Below, one piece after another: positions 10,264-17,872 of a stretch of DNA of 64,000 nt. The DNA comes from UBA9676 sp963730065 (GTDB taxonomy: Bacteria > Actinomycetota > Actinomycetes > Streptosporangiales > Streptosporangiaceae). The stretch covers positions 62,001 through 126,000 of the forward strand of contig CAVSQL010000025.1 in assembly GCA_963730065.1 (NCBI GenBank). The letters run 5' to 3'. The position numbers and the translations under genes were made by a program. Below the pieces are notes generated by a model. It had not been told where the DNA came from and searched no databases. It saw only the letters and a program-made list of their open reading frames with translations. Every line of letters begins with the position of its first letter. The stretch's first letter is position 1.

Positions 10264-10462
10264 CGCCCCCCATCCCGGCAACGCCCCGCATGGCGGCAAT
10301 ACCGAGCATGGCGGTAACGCCCCGCATGCCGGCAACGCCCCGCATCCCGGCAATATCGAGCATGGCGGTAACGCCCCGCATGCCGGTAACGCCCCGCATC
10401 CCGGTGACGCCCCCGCATGGCGATGACGCCCCGCATCCCAGTGATACCCGTATGCCGGTGAG
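10259..10462. repeat. 18-base minisatellite array between two genes
   Basis: About eleven units of roughly 18 bases, of the form GGYAACGCCCCGCATGCC with GAGCATGGC variants, run from the stop of the TIM-barrel gene to about 95 bases before the BKACE gene. There are no unique spacers, so this is not a CRISPR array. The first unit supplies the TAA stop (10261-10263) of the upstream gene. The array is open in several frames but without credible coding features. Confidence 0.8.
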
Positions 10463-10555
10463 CCCGGCCGGTGGTTGGGGTAGTCGCCGGGATCCCGTCC
10501 CGGCCAGGTTTTCGTGCCCTGGACGGCCGATCCAGAAGGAGGCATCCTGCGGGTC

Positions 10556-11449
10556 ATGACGAACCACGCACCCAGCAGCCGCCCAGCAGCCGGCCCAGCC
10601 GCCCAGGCCGCCGCATCCGCCCGGCACGGGACGCTGATCACGGTCGCGCCGACCGGTGCCGAGTCGCTGAAGTCCGCCGTCCCCGCGCTCCCGGTCACCC
10701 TGGACGAGCTCGTCACCACGGCCAAGGAGTGCCAGGCAGCCGGTGCGGCGGTCATCCACGTGCACATCCGCGACGATCAGGCGCAGCCGACCCTGGATCT
10801 GGCCCGTCTCACCGACACGGTCGCGGCACTGCGGGAGAGCACCGACCTGATCGTGCAGCTGTCCACCGGCGGCGCGGTCACCGACGGTTTCGAGGCCAGG
10901 CTCGCGGTCCTCGATGCGGCGCCCGACGCCTGCTCGCTCACCTGCGGCACGGTCAACTTCGGCGACGAGGTGTTCAGCAATCCGTGGCCGTTCATCCGTG
11001 ACCTCTACGCGCGGACCAAGGAACGGGGCGTCGTGCCCGAGTTCGAGCTCTTCGACCTTGGCCAGGTGGCGACGCTGCACCGGCTGCTCGGTGATCTGGG
11101 CGCTCCGCATGGCGGCCATATCCACTGTGACCTGGTGATGGGGGTCCCCGGCGGCATGCCAGGCAACGCCGCCACGCTGGTGCAGGCGGTTTCGGCGCTC
11201 CCGCCCGGGGCGACGTGGTCGGCCACGGGAATCGGGCGGACGTCGGTGCCGGTCATTTTCGCGGCGCTGTCGGCCGGTGGCCACCTGCGGGTGGGGATGG
11301 AGGACACGGTCAGTTTCGCGCGGGGCCGGCCGGTCACGAGCAACGCCGAGCTCGTCGAGCGGGCGGCCACCCTGGCCGGGCTGGCGCAGCGCCCGCCGCT
11401 GCGGCCGGATCAGGCCCGCGCCCTGCTGGGGGTGAACGGCCGTCGCTGA
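10556..11449 (+). CDS. BKACE-family beta-keto acid cleavage enzyme (3-keto-5-aminohexanoate cleavage protein)
   Basis: Members condense a beta-keto acid with acetyl-CoA in a Zn-dependent reaction, releasing acetoacetate and a new acyl-CoA. The protein (297 residues from ATG 10556) shows the family pattern: LITVAPTGAE at the N-terminus, the zinc ligands in VIHVHIRD (HxH), CSLTCGTVNFGD, HCDLVMGVPGGMPG, and GGHLRVGMEDTV near the end. AGAAGGAGG at 10534-10542 is 13 bases upstream. An in-frame GTG at 10514 lies before this site and is less likely. The next gene, an asparaginase-like enzyme, starts 7 bases after the stop, so the two are probably one operon. The actual keto-acid substrate is unknown. 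Confidence 0.88.
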   Translation: MTNHAPSSRPAAGPAAQAAASARHGTLITVAPTGAESLKSAVPALPVTLDELVTTAKECQAAGAAVIHVHIRDDQAQPTLDLARLTDTVAALRESTDLIVQLSTGGAVTDGFEARLAVLDAAPDACSLTCGTVNFGDEVFSNPWPFIRDLYARTKERGVVPEFELFDLGQVATLHRLLGDLGAPHGGHIHCDLVMGVPGGMPGNAATLVQAVSALPPGATWSATGIGRTSVPVIFAALSAGGHLRVGMEDTVSFARGRPVTSNAELVERAATLAGLAQRPPLRPDQARALLGVNGRR

Positions 11450-11456
11450 GAACCCG

Positions 11457-12449
11457 GTGATCCTGGCCGAAGTGATCCGGTCGGGGTTCCCTGAATCACG
11501 CCACCGGGGTTCGGTGGTGGTGCTGGGGCCTGATGGCCGGGCAGTGCTCCGCGCGGGCGAGACGACAGCGGCCGCGTTCCCCCGTTCGGCCAATAAGCCG
11601 ATGCAGGCGGTCGGCATGCTGCGCGCCGGGCTGGACCTGGAAGGCAAGCTGCTCGCGCTGGCTGCCGCCAGCCATTCCGGTGAAGCCTTCCACGTCGCCG
11701 GCGTGCGCGAGATCCTGGCCGGTGCCGGGCTGGACGAGGCCGCCTTGCGCTGCCCGCCCGCCCTGCCACTCGATGAGCGGGCGCTGCGGCAGGTGCTGCG
11801 CGACGGCGGTGACGCGGACCGGGTCCACATGAACTGCTCCGGCAAGCACGCCGCCATGCTGGCCGCGTGTGCCGCCGCGCACTGGCCGACCGAGAGCTAT
11901 CTGGATCCGGATCATCCGCTGCAGCGGGAGATCAGGCGGACGGTGGAGGACCTGTCGGGGGAGCCGGTGGCCGCGGTCGGCGTCGACGGCTGCGGGGCGC
12001 CGCTGTTCGGGCTGTCCCTGACCGGCCTGGCCCGGGCCTTCCGCACCATGGTGCGGGCCGAACCGGGAGCGGCGCAGCGCCGCGTGGCCGACGCCATGCG
12101 GGCGTACCCCGACTGGACCTCGGGCACCAGCCGCCCCGAAAGCGCGCTGATGGAGGCGGTCCCGGGGCTGCTGCTGAAATCCGGCGCCGAGGGGGTCATG
12201 GCGTTTGCCTGGCCCGATGGGCACGCGGCCGCGATCAAGATCGAGGATGGCGCGGCCCGCGCCCTGCCCGCGATCACCGTCGCGCTGCTGCGGTCGCTCG
12301 GAGTGGGCGCCGCGGACGGGGCCGGCGGCGCGGCCCTGGACCGGATCGCCAGCGTCCCTGTGCTGGGAGGCGGCCGGGCGGTCGGGCACATCCGCCCGAT
12401 CCTGCCCACCGCTTCGAAGGCCGCTCGTGATTCCGTGAGACATGAGTGA
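11457..12449 (+). CDS. Asparaginase (type II-like, PF06089 family)
   Basis: The protein (330 residues, GTG start) resembles the bacterial asparaginase family typified by the Rhizobium etli thermolabile enzyme, not the E. coli AnsA/AnsB fold. Family motifs are RSGFPESRHRGSVVVL at the N-terminus, FPRSANKPMQA, ASHSGE, MNCSGKHAAML and VDGCGAP, which carry the Ser, Lys and Cys residues used for hydrolysis and metal binding. It would hydrolyse asparagine (or a related amide) to aspartate and ammonia in the cytosol, since there is no signal peptide. It lies 7 bases downstream of the BKACE gene, implying co-transcription. A long inverted repeat follows at 12488-12542. Confidence 0.88.
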   Translation: MILAEVIRSGFPESRHRGSVVVLGPDGRAVLRAGETTAAAFPRSANKPMQAVGMLRAGLDLEGKLLALAAASHSGEAFHVAGVREILAGAGLDEAALRCPPALPLDERALRQVLRDGGDADRVHMNCSGKHAAMLAACAAAHWPTESYLDPDHPLQREIRRTVEDLSGEPVAAVGVDGCGAPLFGLSLTGLARAFRTMVRAEPGAAQRRVADAMRAYPDWTSGTSRPESALMEAVPGLLLKSGAEGVMAFAWPDGHAAAIKIEDGAARALPAITVALLRSLGVGAADGAGGAALDRIASVPVLGGGRAVGHIRPILPTASKAARDSVRHE

Positions 12450-12487
12450 TGCCAGGGAGCGGCCCTAGCCCCGGACCAGTCACGCGA

Positions 12488-12542
12488 CCATGATCATGGA
12501 GACTTTTCCGCTGTATCCGTGGCAAAGTCTTCATGATCATGG
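12488..12542. terminator. 19-bp near-perfect inverted repeat after the asparaginase gene
   Basis: Arms 12488-12506 and 12524-12542 pair over 19 bp with one mismatch around a 17-base loop. Each arm contains the palindrome CATGATCATG. It could act as a terminator, but its modest GC content in this genome and its internal palindromes also fit a dispersed intergenic repeat element or a protein-binding site. No U-tract follows. Confidence 0.55.
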
Positions 12543-12656
12543 AGGACCAGCGCTTCCCGGGCGGGTGACGCCCAGGGTGCTTGCTTGACGGTGGCCAGAC
12601 GGGGCGCGATTGCGTTACCTGCCTGGTAGTTAGGCATCCGAGGTGCTTGCTCCTCT

Positions 12657-12677
12657 GCTTGCAATTGCAAGCATACT
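12657..12677 (+). promoter_or_regulatory. Perfect 16-bp palindrome and -10-like element before the XRE regulator gene
   Basis: GCTTGCAATTGCAAGC (12657-12672) is a perfect palindrome and is followed at once by a CATACT -10-like hexamer (12672-12677). TTGCTC at 12648-12653 could be the -35 with 18-base spacing. A palindrome between -35 and -10, just 21 bases before the start of an HTH protein gene, is the expected layout for autorepression. Confidence 0.6.
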
Positions 12678-12693
12678 GTGCTTTAGTGCAGGT

Positions 12694-13410
12694 GTGAGTC
12701 CTGTCAGTGTCAGCTCCATCGGGGAGTACATCCGCCAGCAGCGGGAGCAGGCGAAGATCTCGCTTCGCCAGCTCGCGTCGGCGGCGGGCGTCTCCAATCC
12801 CTATCTCAGCCAGGTCGAGCGCGGCCTTCGCCGGCCCAGCGCGGAGATCTTGCAGCAGATCGCCAAGGGGTTGCGCATATCCGCCGAGGCACTGTACGTG
12901 CAGGCGGGGATCCTGGAGGACCGGCGGCCCGACTCGGGCGTGCGGGCGGCGGTGCTCGCCGACCCGGAACTCGCCGAGCGGCAGAAGCAGGTCCTGCTGG
13001 AGATCTACGACTCGTTCCGCCGGGAGACGGCGCTGGACGCGGGCCCGCCCGCCAGTGGGTCCGGGGAGACGGCCCCGGCCCCGGCCGGGGCGGCAGGCCC
13101 GGACCCGGGCTCCCGGGGGTCGGCCCCAGCGGGCACGGGCACCCGGGGCAGGCGGCGCGCGCCGAGCACGCCGAGCACAGGCACACCGAGCAGAGGAACA
13201 CCGAGCACGGGAACACCGAGCACGGGGAGCCCGGGCGCCGGCCGGGCGCCGGGCCCGCTCCGGCCAATGGCCAGGCAGCGGGGACGGCGCACGGAGCGGG
13301 CGACCGGGCCGGCGGGACCGATCAGGAGAGCTCCGGCGCGGAAGCGCCGGTGCGCAGCGAACAAGGGCCTGCCCGCACGGCAGGCCAGGAAAGGTGAGAT
13401 CCGCAAATGA
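12694..13410 (+). CDS. XRE-family helix-turn-helix regulator with basic low-complexity tail
   Basis: Read from GTG 12694 the protein has 238 residues. Residues ~8-70 are a Cro/C1-type HTH (IGEYIRQQREQAKISLRQLA, then AAGVSNPYLSQVERG, then LRRPSAEILQQIAKGL). A short conserved region (LADPELAERQKQVLLEIYDSFRRE) follows, then a repetitive Ser/Thr/Gly/Pro and Arg-rich tail with STGTP repeats. The gene order XRE - HBHA-position gene - DUF2516 matches mycobacterial Rv0474-Rv0475-Rv0476 as I remember it, supporting orthology. Its stop overlaps the next start (ATGA), so the pair is translationally coupled. The palindrome in its promoter suggests autoregulation. An earlier in-frame GTG at 12643 would place the operator inside the coding region and is less likely. 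Confidence 0.85.
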   Translation: MSPVSVSSIGEYIRQQREQAKISLRQLASAAGVSNPYLSQVERGLRRPSAEILQQIAKGLRISAEALYVQAGILEDRRPDSGVRAAVLADPELAERQKQVLLEIYDSFRRETALDAGPPASGSGETAPAPAGAAGPDPGSRGSAPAGTGTRGRRRAPSTPSTGTPSRGTPSTGTPSTGSPGAGRAPGPLRPMARQRGRRTERATGPAGPIRRAPARKRRCAANKGLPARQARKGEIRK

Positions 13411-13739
13411 ATCGCAGCATCGATGTCAGGACCGAGATGCGCAAGCTTGCTGACAGCAAGCCCATGCACGCCGCGGCAGGAGCCGGCGCGCTCGCGTCGG
13501 AGACGCTGCGGGAACTGTCCGCCCGGCTCGCCAACTGGCGGACCGAGGCCTCGGTGAGCGCGCTGTCTACCCGGGCGAACGGCTACGTCACGACCGCCCG
13601 CACGCGGGCGTCGAACGAGTACGACAAGCTGGCCAAGCGCGGGGAGGCAGCGCTCCACGCGCGCGGCAACGGCCACGCCAAGGGCGCGCTCAACGCCAAG
13701 CAGAGCCACCGGACCCAGCCCCGCTCGACCAAGGCCTGA
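13407..13739 (+). CDS. Helical Ala/Lys-rich protein at the HBHA position
   Basis: The protein has 110 residues. It overlaps the XRE gene by four bases (ATGA). It is Ala-rich and predicted mostly helical (MHAAAGAGALASETLRELSARLANWRT), with a basic tail containing LALNAKQSHRTQPRSTKA-type sequence. No signal peptide or membrane segment is visible. Its place between the XRE regulator and DUF2516 is where mycobacteria encode heparin-binding haemagglutinin, which also has an Ala/Lys-rich tail, but it is about half that length. Common ancestry is plausible, while adhesin function is not supported by sequence. Confidence 0.7.
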   Translation: MNRSIDVRTEMRKLADSKPMHAAAGAGALASETLRELSARLANWRTEASVSALSTRANGYVTTARTRASNEYDKLAKRGEAALHARGNGHAKGALNAKQSHRTQPRSTKA

Positions 13740-13748
13740 CGGCCGGGC

Positions 13749-13781
13749 CGCCTGGGGATCCGCGACGCTGATTCCCAGGCG
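13749..13781 (+). terminator. Possible hairpin after the HBHA-like gene
   Basis: CGCCTGGG (13749-13756) pairs with 13774-13781 around a 17-base loop, ten bases after the stop codon. There is no U-tract, so termination is tentative. Confidence 0.35.
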
Positions 13782-13939
13782 CGGCCCAGGTCCTGGAGCG
13801 GCTCACATGCCGGGTGACCTGGGGGATTCGCGGGACGGGTCCCCCAGGGCCCGGTCCGGGTCCCAGGACCGGGGCCTGCCCGCCGGGCGGCCGTTCGCTC
13901 CGGCGCCCATGCACCTCCCGGACCCGATATCCTGAAAAG

Positions 13940-14275
13940 GTGTTCACCTCCGGAGCTTTGACCCCGCTCTTCTGGTTCTTCGAGGTGCTCATGCTGGCGG
14001 CGCTGGTCGTCGAGGCGTGGGCCTTCATTGACGCGGTGCGCCGCCCGGCCGGGGCCTTCACCGCCGCGGGCAAGCAGACCAAGCCGCTGTGGCTGCTCAT
14101 CCTCGGGGTGGCGGCCGTCCTCGGCCTGGCCAGCCTCGCGTACCGCCTGTCGCTCGTCTCGATCCTGCCGATCGTCGCCTTCGTCGCCGCCGCCATCTAC
14201 ATGGTCAACGTCCGGCCCAAGGTCAGGGAGTTCAAGGGCGGCGGGACGAGTTCCGGCCCCTACGGCCCCTGGTAA
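13940..14275 (+). CDS. DUF2516 family membrane protein
   Basis: Read from the GTG at 13940 (GAAAAGG just upstream) the protein has 111 residues. It has three likely hydrophobic segments (LFWFFEVLMLAALVVEAWAF, LWLLILGVAAVLGLASLAY and LVSILPIVAFVAAAIYMVNV). The motif FxDAxRRPxxAF between the first two is typical of DUF2516. Function is unknown; actinobacterial synteny with the XRE/HBHA pair is conserved. A longer frame upstream is Pro/Gly-rich noncoding-type sequence and was not used. Confidence 0.8.
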   Translation: MFTSGALTPLFWFFEVLMLAALVVEAWAFIDAVRRPAGAFTAAGKQTKPLWLLILGVAAVLGLASLAYRLSLVSILPIVAFVAAAIYMVNVRPKVREFKGGGTSSGPYGPW

Positions 14276-14331
14276 GAAGCCCGCTCAGCCATCCGGGACG
14301 GCCCGCGGGGAGCGGGCAGTAGGCTGCCGTC

Positions 14332-15066
14332 ATGAGCGAGGACTCCTGGCGGACCCACCGGCTTGAACTCGACGACCAGACGCTGCGGGACTGGGACGCG
14401 GCCGTCCTGGCCGCCGGGCCCGACGGCATCGTCCTGGACCAGTCGGCGTTTTACCCCGGTGGCGGCGGCCAGCCCCCCGACCACGGCGTCCTGCTCTGGG
14501 GCGGGGTCCAGACCCGCATCGTGGACGTCCGGAAGGGCGACGACCTCTACCTGATCCCGGCCGAGGGCGACCCGCTCCCCGCCGTGGGCACGGCGGTGCG
14601 CGGTGCGGTGGAGGACGAGCGCCGGACCGCGCTGATGCGCACGCACTCGGGCCTGCACGTGCTCTGCGGGGTGGTGTTCCGGGACTTCGGCGCGCCGGTC
14701 ACTGGCGGCAATATGGAGCCGCTCACGGCCCGGATGGACTTCAACCTTCCGGACATTCCACCGGGCTTTCGGGACACTGTCGAGGCCGCGTGCAACGCCG
14801 AGGTGGCGGCGGACCGGCGGATCGACGTCCGGGTCCTGCCCCGGGACGAGGCGTTCGCCCTGCCCGACATCATCCGCACGGCCACCAACCTGGTCCCGCC
14901 CGAGGTCAAGGACGTGCGGATCATCGACATTGTTGGTCTGGACCAGCAGGCGGACGGCGGTACGCATGTCGCCTCCACCCGCCAGGTCGGCCGGATCGAG
15001 GTCGTCAAGATCGAAAGTAAAGGCAAAGGCTTCCGCCGCCTACGTATCCGTGTCGCGGATGCCTGA
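14332..15066 (+). CDS. Alanyl-tRNA editing protein AlaX
   Basis: AlaX proteins hydrolyse Ser-tRNA(Ala) or Gly-tRNA(Ala) in trans. The protein (244 residues) shows the N-terminal beta-barrel motif QSAFYPGGGGQPPDHG, the zinc-binding THSGLHVL (HxxxH) and the second zinc site around DGGTHVAST. In many homologues the residue before GGTH is Cys, while here it is Asp, so one zinc ligand may differ. The length fits the medium-size AlaX class lacking an aminoacylation domain. It is probably monocistronic: a hairpin follows at 15070-15090 and the DUF2516 gene is 56 bases upstream. Confidence 0.88.
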   Translation: MSEDSWRTHRLELDDQTLRDWDAAVLAAGPDGIVLDQSAFYPGGGGQPPDHGVLLWGGVQTRIVDVRKGDDLYLIPAEGDPLPAVGTAVRGAVEDERRTALMRTHSGLHVLCGVVFRDFGAPVTGGNMEPLTARMDFNLPDIPPGFRDTVEAACNAEVAADRRIDVRVLPRDEAFALPDIIRTATNLVPPEVKDVRIIDIVGLDQQADGGTHVASTRQVGRIEVVKIESKGKGFRRLRIRVADA

Positions 15067-15069
15067 TCA

Positions 15070-15090
15070 CCGCTGAGCACTCCTCAGCGG
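15070..15090. terminator. Bidirectional terminator between alaX and the M56 gene
   Basis: CCGCTGAG (15070-15077) pairs perfectly with 15083-15090 around a 5-base loop. It occupies the 30-base gap between two convergent stop codons. Confidence 0.65.
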
Positions 15091-15096
15091 GTCATG

Positions 15097-16038
15097 TCAC
15101 AGGGGCAGGAACAGCAGGGCGATCGGGACCGCGACCAGCACCGCGGCGGTGGACCAGATCAGGGCCAGCGCCGGGGCCGAAAGCTGCGGTGAGGGTGTCA
15201 GCAGGCGGCACACCCGGGCCGCGGTCTCTCCCTCCGGTGCCGTGATGGCCGCGAGAGCGCCCGAAGGGGCCTGGCCCGCCCCGGAAGCGCCGACCCGGAG
15301 CAGCGCCGTGGCCAGTTCCCTGGCCGGCCGGTGGCGCAGCGCGCGGTCGTCGGCGAGCATCTCCACCAGCAGCGCCACCTCGACGTGCGCCTGCCGGACG
15401 AGACGGGAGCGGGGGAAGGCCTGGCGCAGGGCGCTGAACGGGAGCAGCACCAGGTCGTGCCGCGCGCGAAGGTGAGCCCGCTCGTGGGCCAGGACCGCCG
15501 CGAGTTCGGCCGCGTCGAGCAGCGCCAGAGTTCCCGCGCTGACCACGATCCGGGAGCGGAGCCCGGGCACGCAGTACGCGGCCGCGGCCGGGCTGTCCAC
15601 CACCAGCGCCCCCGGCACCTTCGGGTCGCCGTGGGCGAGCAGGGTGAGCAGGATGCGGTGACGCCGCCGGGCGAGCAGGACGGTGGCGGAGGCGGCCAGC
15701 AGCACCCAGCACAGCAAGGCCAGCAGGGCGGCGCCGGCCAGCAGGAAGGCGAGCCGGGCGAAGGCGATCATGACGGCAGCGACGGGCCCGGACGCAGCGT
15801 TATGCAGCGCGTCGGCGGCGCCGGGCAGCGCGCCTCCGGCGACGCCCCACTTCCCGCGCACCGCGCCCAGCCCGGCCAGGGCCCCCACCGCGGCCAGCCC
15901 CCAGCTGAGCCCCAGCGCCTGCCAGAGCAGGATCGCCGCGGCCGGCGACCGGTAAGGCCAGCGGGCAGACGCCAGGGCCGCCGCCCCGGGGACGGTGCCC
16001 ACGGCGACAGTGGCGAGAAGCAGGACAGGCGGAAACAC
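15097..16038 (-). CDS. M56-family (BlaR1/MecR1-like) membrane metallopeptidase
   Basis: The protein has 313 residues from a GTG at 16036-16038. Hydrophobic segments lie at the N-terminus, at about 40-60, at about 90-125 and at the C-terminus (LALIWSTAAVLVAVPIALLFLPL). The zinc motif is HERAH in LAHERAHLRARHDLV, and the downstream acidic residue lies in VEMLADDRAL. It starts 6 bases after the BlaI-type repressor stop, so the two form an operon. By analogy with BlaR1/BlaI, it would cleave the repressor after sensing a signal. It lacks the large extracellular penicillin-binding domain, so the trigger is unknown. Confidence 0.85.
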   Translation of the reverse strand: MFPPVLLLATVAVGTVPGAAALASARWPYRSPAAAILLWQALGLSWGLAAVGALAGLGAVRGKWGVAGGALPGAADALHNAASGPVAAVMIAFARLAFLLAGAALLALLCWVLLAASATVLLARRRHRILLTLLAHGDPKVPGALVVDSPAAAAYCVPGLRSRIVVSAGTLALLDAAELAAVLAHERAHLRARHDLVLLPFSALRQAFPRSRLVRQAHVEVALLVEMLADDRALRHRPARELATALLRVGASGAGQAPSGALAAITAPEGETAARVCRLLTPSPQLSAPALALIWSTAAVLVAVPIALLFLPL

Positions 16039-16044
16039 AGCTGG

Positions 16045-16410
16045 TCAACCCCGGGCGATTTCCCCAAGTGATTCCAGTTCCCGGCGCAGCACCTGTGCCT
16101 CGGCGTCAGACACGCGGCGGGCGAAACTGGCGAGTGCGGCCGACCTGTCACCGGTCTGGTCGAGCGCGTGCAGCATGAGCTCGGTGACATAGGTTTCCCG
16201 GTCCGCTGCCGCGCAGTACCGCCAGGCCCGGCCGTCACGCTCACGCCGGGCGAAACACTTCTTGGCCAGCCGGTCGAGAACCGTCATCACGGTGGTGTGC
16301 GCCAGATCTCGGTCGGTCAGCTGCGCTCCTACCTGACGTACGGTCAGGGGCTCGTCACTCTCCCAGAGCACGTCCATGATGGCGCGTTCAAGCTCGCCGA
16401 GTCGCTTCAC
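16045..16410 (-). CDS. BlaI/MecI/CopY-family transcriptional repressor
   Basis: The protein (121 residues) has a winged-helix fold with MKRLGELERAIMDVLWESDEPLTVRQVG, then TTVMTVLDRLAKKCFARRERDGRAWRY as the recognition helix and wing, and a C-terminal dimerisation helix. It is the partner of the M56 peptidase starting 6 bases downstream. It lies 67 bases downstream of the S8 protease gene on the same strand, so read-through from region 16478-17872 is possible. Members bind a palindromic operator in their own promoter, but I did not find a clear one in the 67-base gap. Confidence 0.9.
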   Translation of the reverse strand: MKRLGELERAIMDVLWESDEPLTVRQVGAQLTDRDLAHTTVMTVLDRLAKKCFARRERDGRAWRYCAAADRETYVTELMLHALDQTGDRSAALASFARRVSDAEAQVLRRELESLGEIARG

Positions 16411-16477
16411 GGCGACACTCTATCTTGGAGGCGGACGCCACGGGAGAAGGGCGGCACCCCAGCGGGCCAGTGCCACC

Positions 16478-17872
16478 TCATCCGCAACAGGGCCGTGGAT
16501 CGGTGCCGCGGCAGCACGGCCGCGGGTCGCCACCTTTGCAGCATGGCCGCGGATCGCCACCCCGGCAGCGAGGCAGGAGGACGGGGCCGACGCCCGGGAT
16601 TGCCTGGGCTTGCGCCTCGGCGAGCAGGGCGGCGGCCGCCTCGCGGGCGGTTTCGCCCCTGCGGGATATCCGGGCGGCGATGAGCCCGGTCACGATCGGC
16701 GTCGAGAAGGATGTGCCGCTCCACTCGGCCATGCCGTAGAAATCCCTGTGCTGTCCCTTGTACGGAGCGAAATCGCATCGATACCGGCCTGTCGCGTAGG
16801 CGTTGACGAGGTCTCTCCCGGGCGTATACACATCGACCCACGAGCCGAAATTGCTGAACGAGGCGCGGCCGCGCCAGTCCTTGCCGAGCGCCCCGACGGT
16901 GATCACCTCAGAGCATGCGCCCGGCCAGGTCGGCCGCCGGGAGCCGTCGTTGCCTGCCGCGACGACGCACACGGCGCCGCTGTACTCCTGCAGGTGCCGG
17001 AGCCACTCGCGGAACGTGACCAGGGGAAGGTCATTCCTGGAATGAGCCGCGACGCTCAAGTGGAAGATGTCCACTCCCAGGCTGAGCGCCGCTTCGAGCC
17101 TTGGAATCCAATCCGATTCCAGCTGGCTGCCCGCGATGTCGAGAACGTTGGTCACTATGACATCTGCGGCCGGCGCCATGCACCGCACGACGCCCGCGAC
17201 GAACGTGCCGTGCCCGGTGTACGGCGGGATGTGCTGGATGCCACCCTGGGGCGCGGGCAGCGGGTCGATATCGCCAGCATGAACCCCGGCCAGCCATGGG
17301 TGTGTCTTGTCTGCGTCTTTCAACAGCCCGGTGTCGTCGATGTAGATCAGGACGCCGGCCCCGTCGTTGTTCTGGCATACCGAGGGATAGGGCTCGATCC
17401 CGGCATACACTTCCTGGGGATCTGTGGCCGGGCAGGGTGACCCTTGGGGCGCAACAGTTATGACATGATCCGGCGTCGCGATTCCCGGGCCGAACTGCCG
17501 TTCGAGCGCCTCGAGCGCGGCGTCCACCGTGGGAAACTGCCGACCCAGGGTATGACGCACTACGCCTGCGATAACGGGCCGGACCCGGTCGAGGTCAGTC
17601 CGCACCCGGTTGCGCTGATTCGGCGGCTCGAGGACTTCCAGCGCGCGCACCAGATAGTCATCGCGGATGAGGATCCGGCCCTCCGCGTACAGGTAGTCAA
17701 CTCTGTCTTCATAGTCGAATCTGCGTCTGATTCCGGTCCTGTCCGCGCTGCGGGCGGCTTTGATCACGATCTCCCCGTGTGAGGCGCCGTGGAAGGCTTG
17801 CATAATGTACTCAATCTCATCCACGGTCCTGGCTGAGAGGCCAACTTTCCAATCGTCTGCTTTTTTAGGCAT
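16478..17872 (-). CDS. Cytosolic S8-family (subtilisin-like) serine protease with Cys-rich repeat tail
   Basis: Read from ATG 17870-17872, preceded by GGGAGAA, the protein has 464 residues. The frame opens further upstream but without family-like sequence. There is no signal peptide, so it should act in the cytoplasm. Residues 1-~150 are an unrecognised domain. The subtilase domain has Asp180 (IDDTG), His221 (GHGTF), the oxyanion Asn in AAGNDG, and Ser388 (GTSFSTP): a complete triad. The C-terminus ends in three copies of a GDPRPCC motif, an unusual cysteine-pair tail. It is divergent from the TPR-CHAT protease gene across a 299-base shared promoter region. The arrangement suggests the two proteases belong to one response module. 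Confidence 0.88.
   Translation of the reverse strand: MPKKADDWKVGLSARTVDEIEYIMQAFHGASHGEIVIKAARSADRTGIRRRFDYEDRVDYLYAEGRILIRDDYLVRALEVLEPPNQRNRVRTDLDRVRPVIAGVVRHTLGRQFPTVDAALEALERQFGPGIATPDHVITVAPQGSPCPATDPQEVYAGIEPYPSVCQNNDGAGVLIYIDDTGLLKDADKTHPWLAGVHAGDIDPLPAPQGGIQHIPPYTGHGTFVAGVVRCMAPAADVIVTNVLDIAGSQLESDWIPRLEAALSLGVDIFHLSVAAHSRNDLPLVTFREWLRHLQEYSGAVCVVAAGNDGSRRPTWPGACSEVITVGALGKDWRGRASFSNFGSWVDVYTPGRDLVNAYATGRYRCDFAPYKGQHRDFYGMAEWSGTSFSTPIVTGLIAARISRRGETAREAAAALLAEAQAQAIPGVGPVLLPRCRGGDPRPCCKGGDPRPCCRGTDPRPCCG

Noticed and set aside
10259..10462. Possible CRISPR array
   Set aside because: Units are contiguous ~18-base repeats with no unique spacers, no longer repeat-spacer periodicity and no cas genes nearby.
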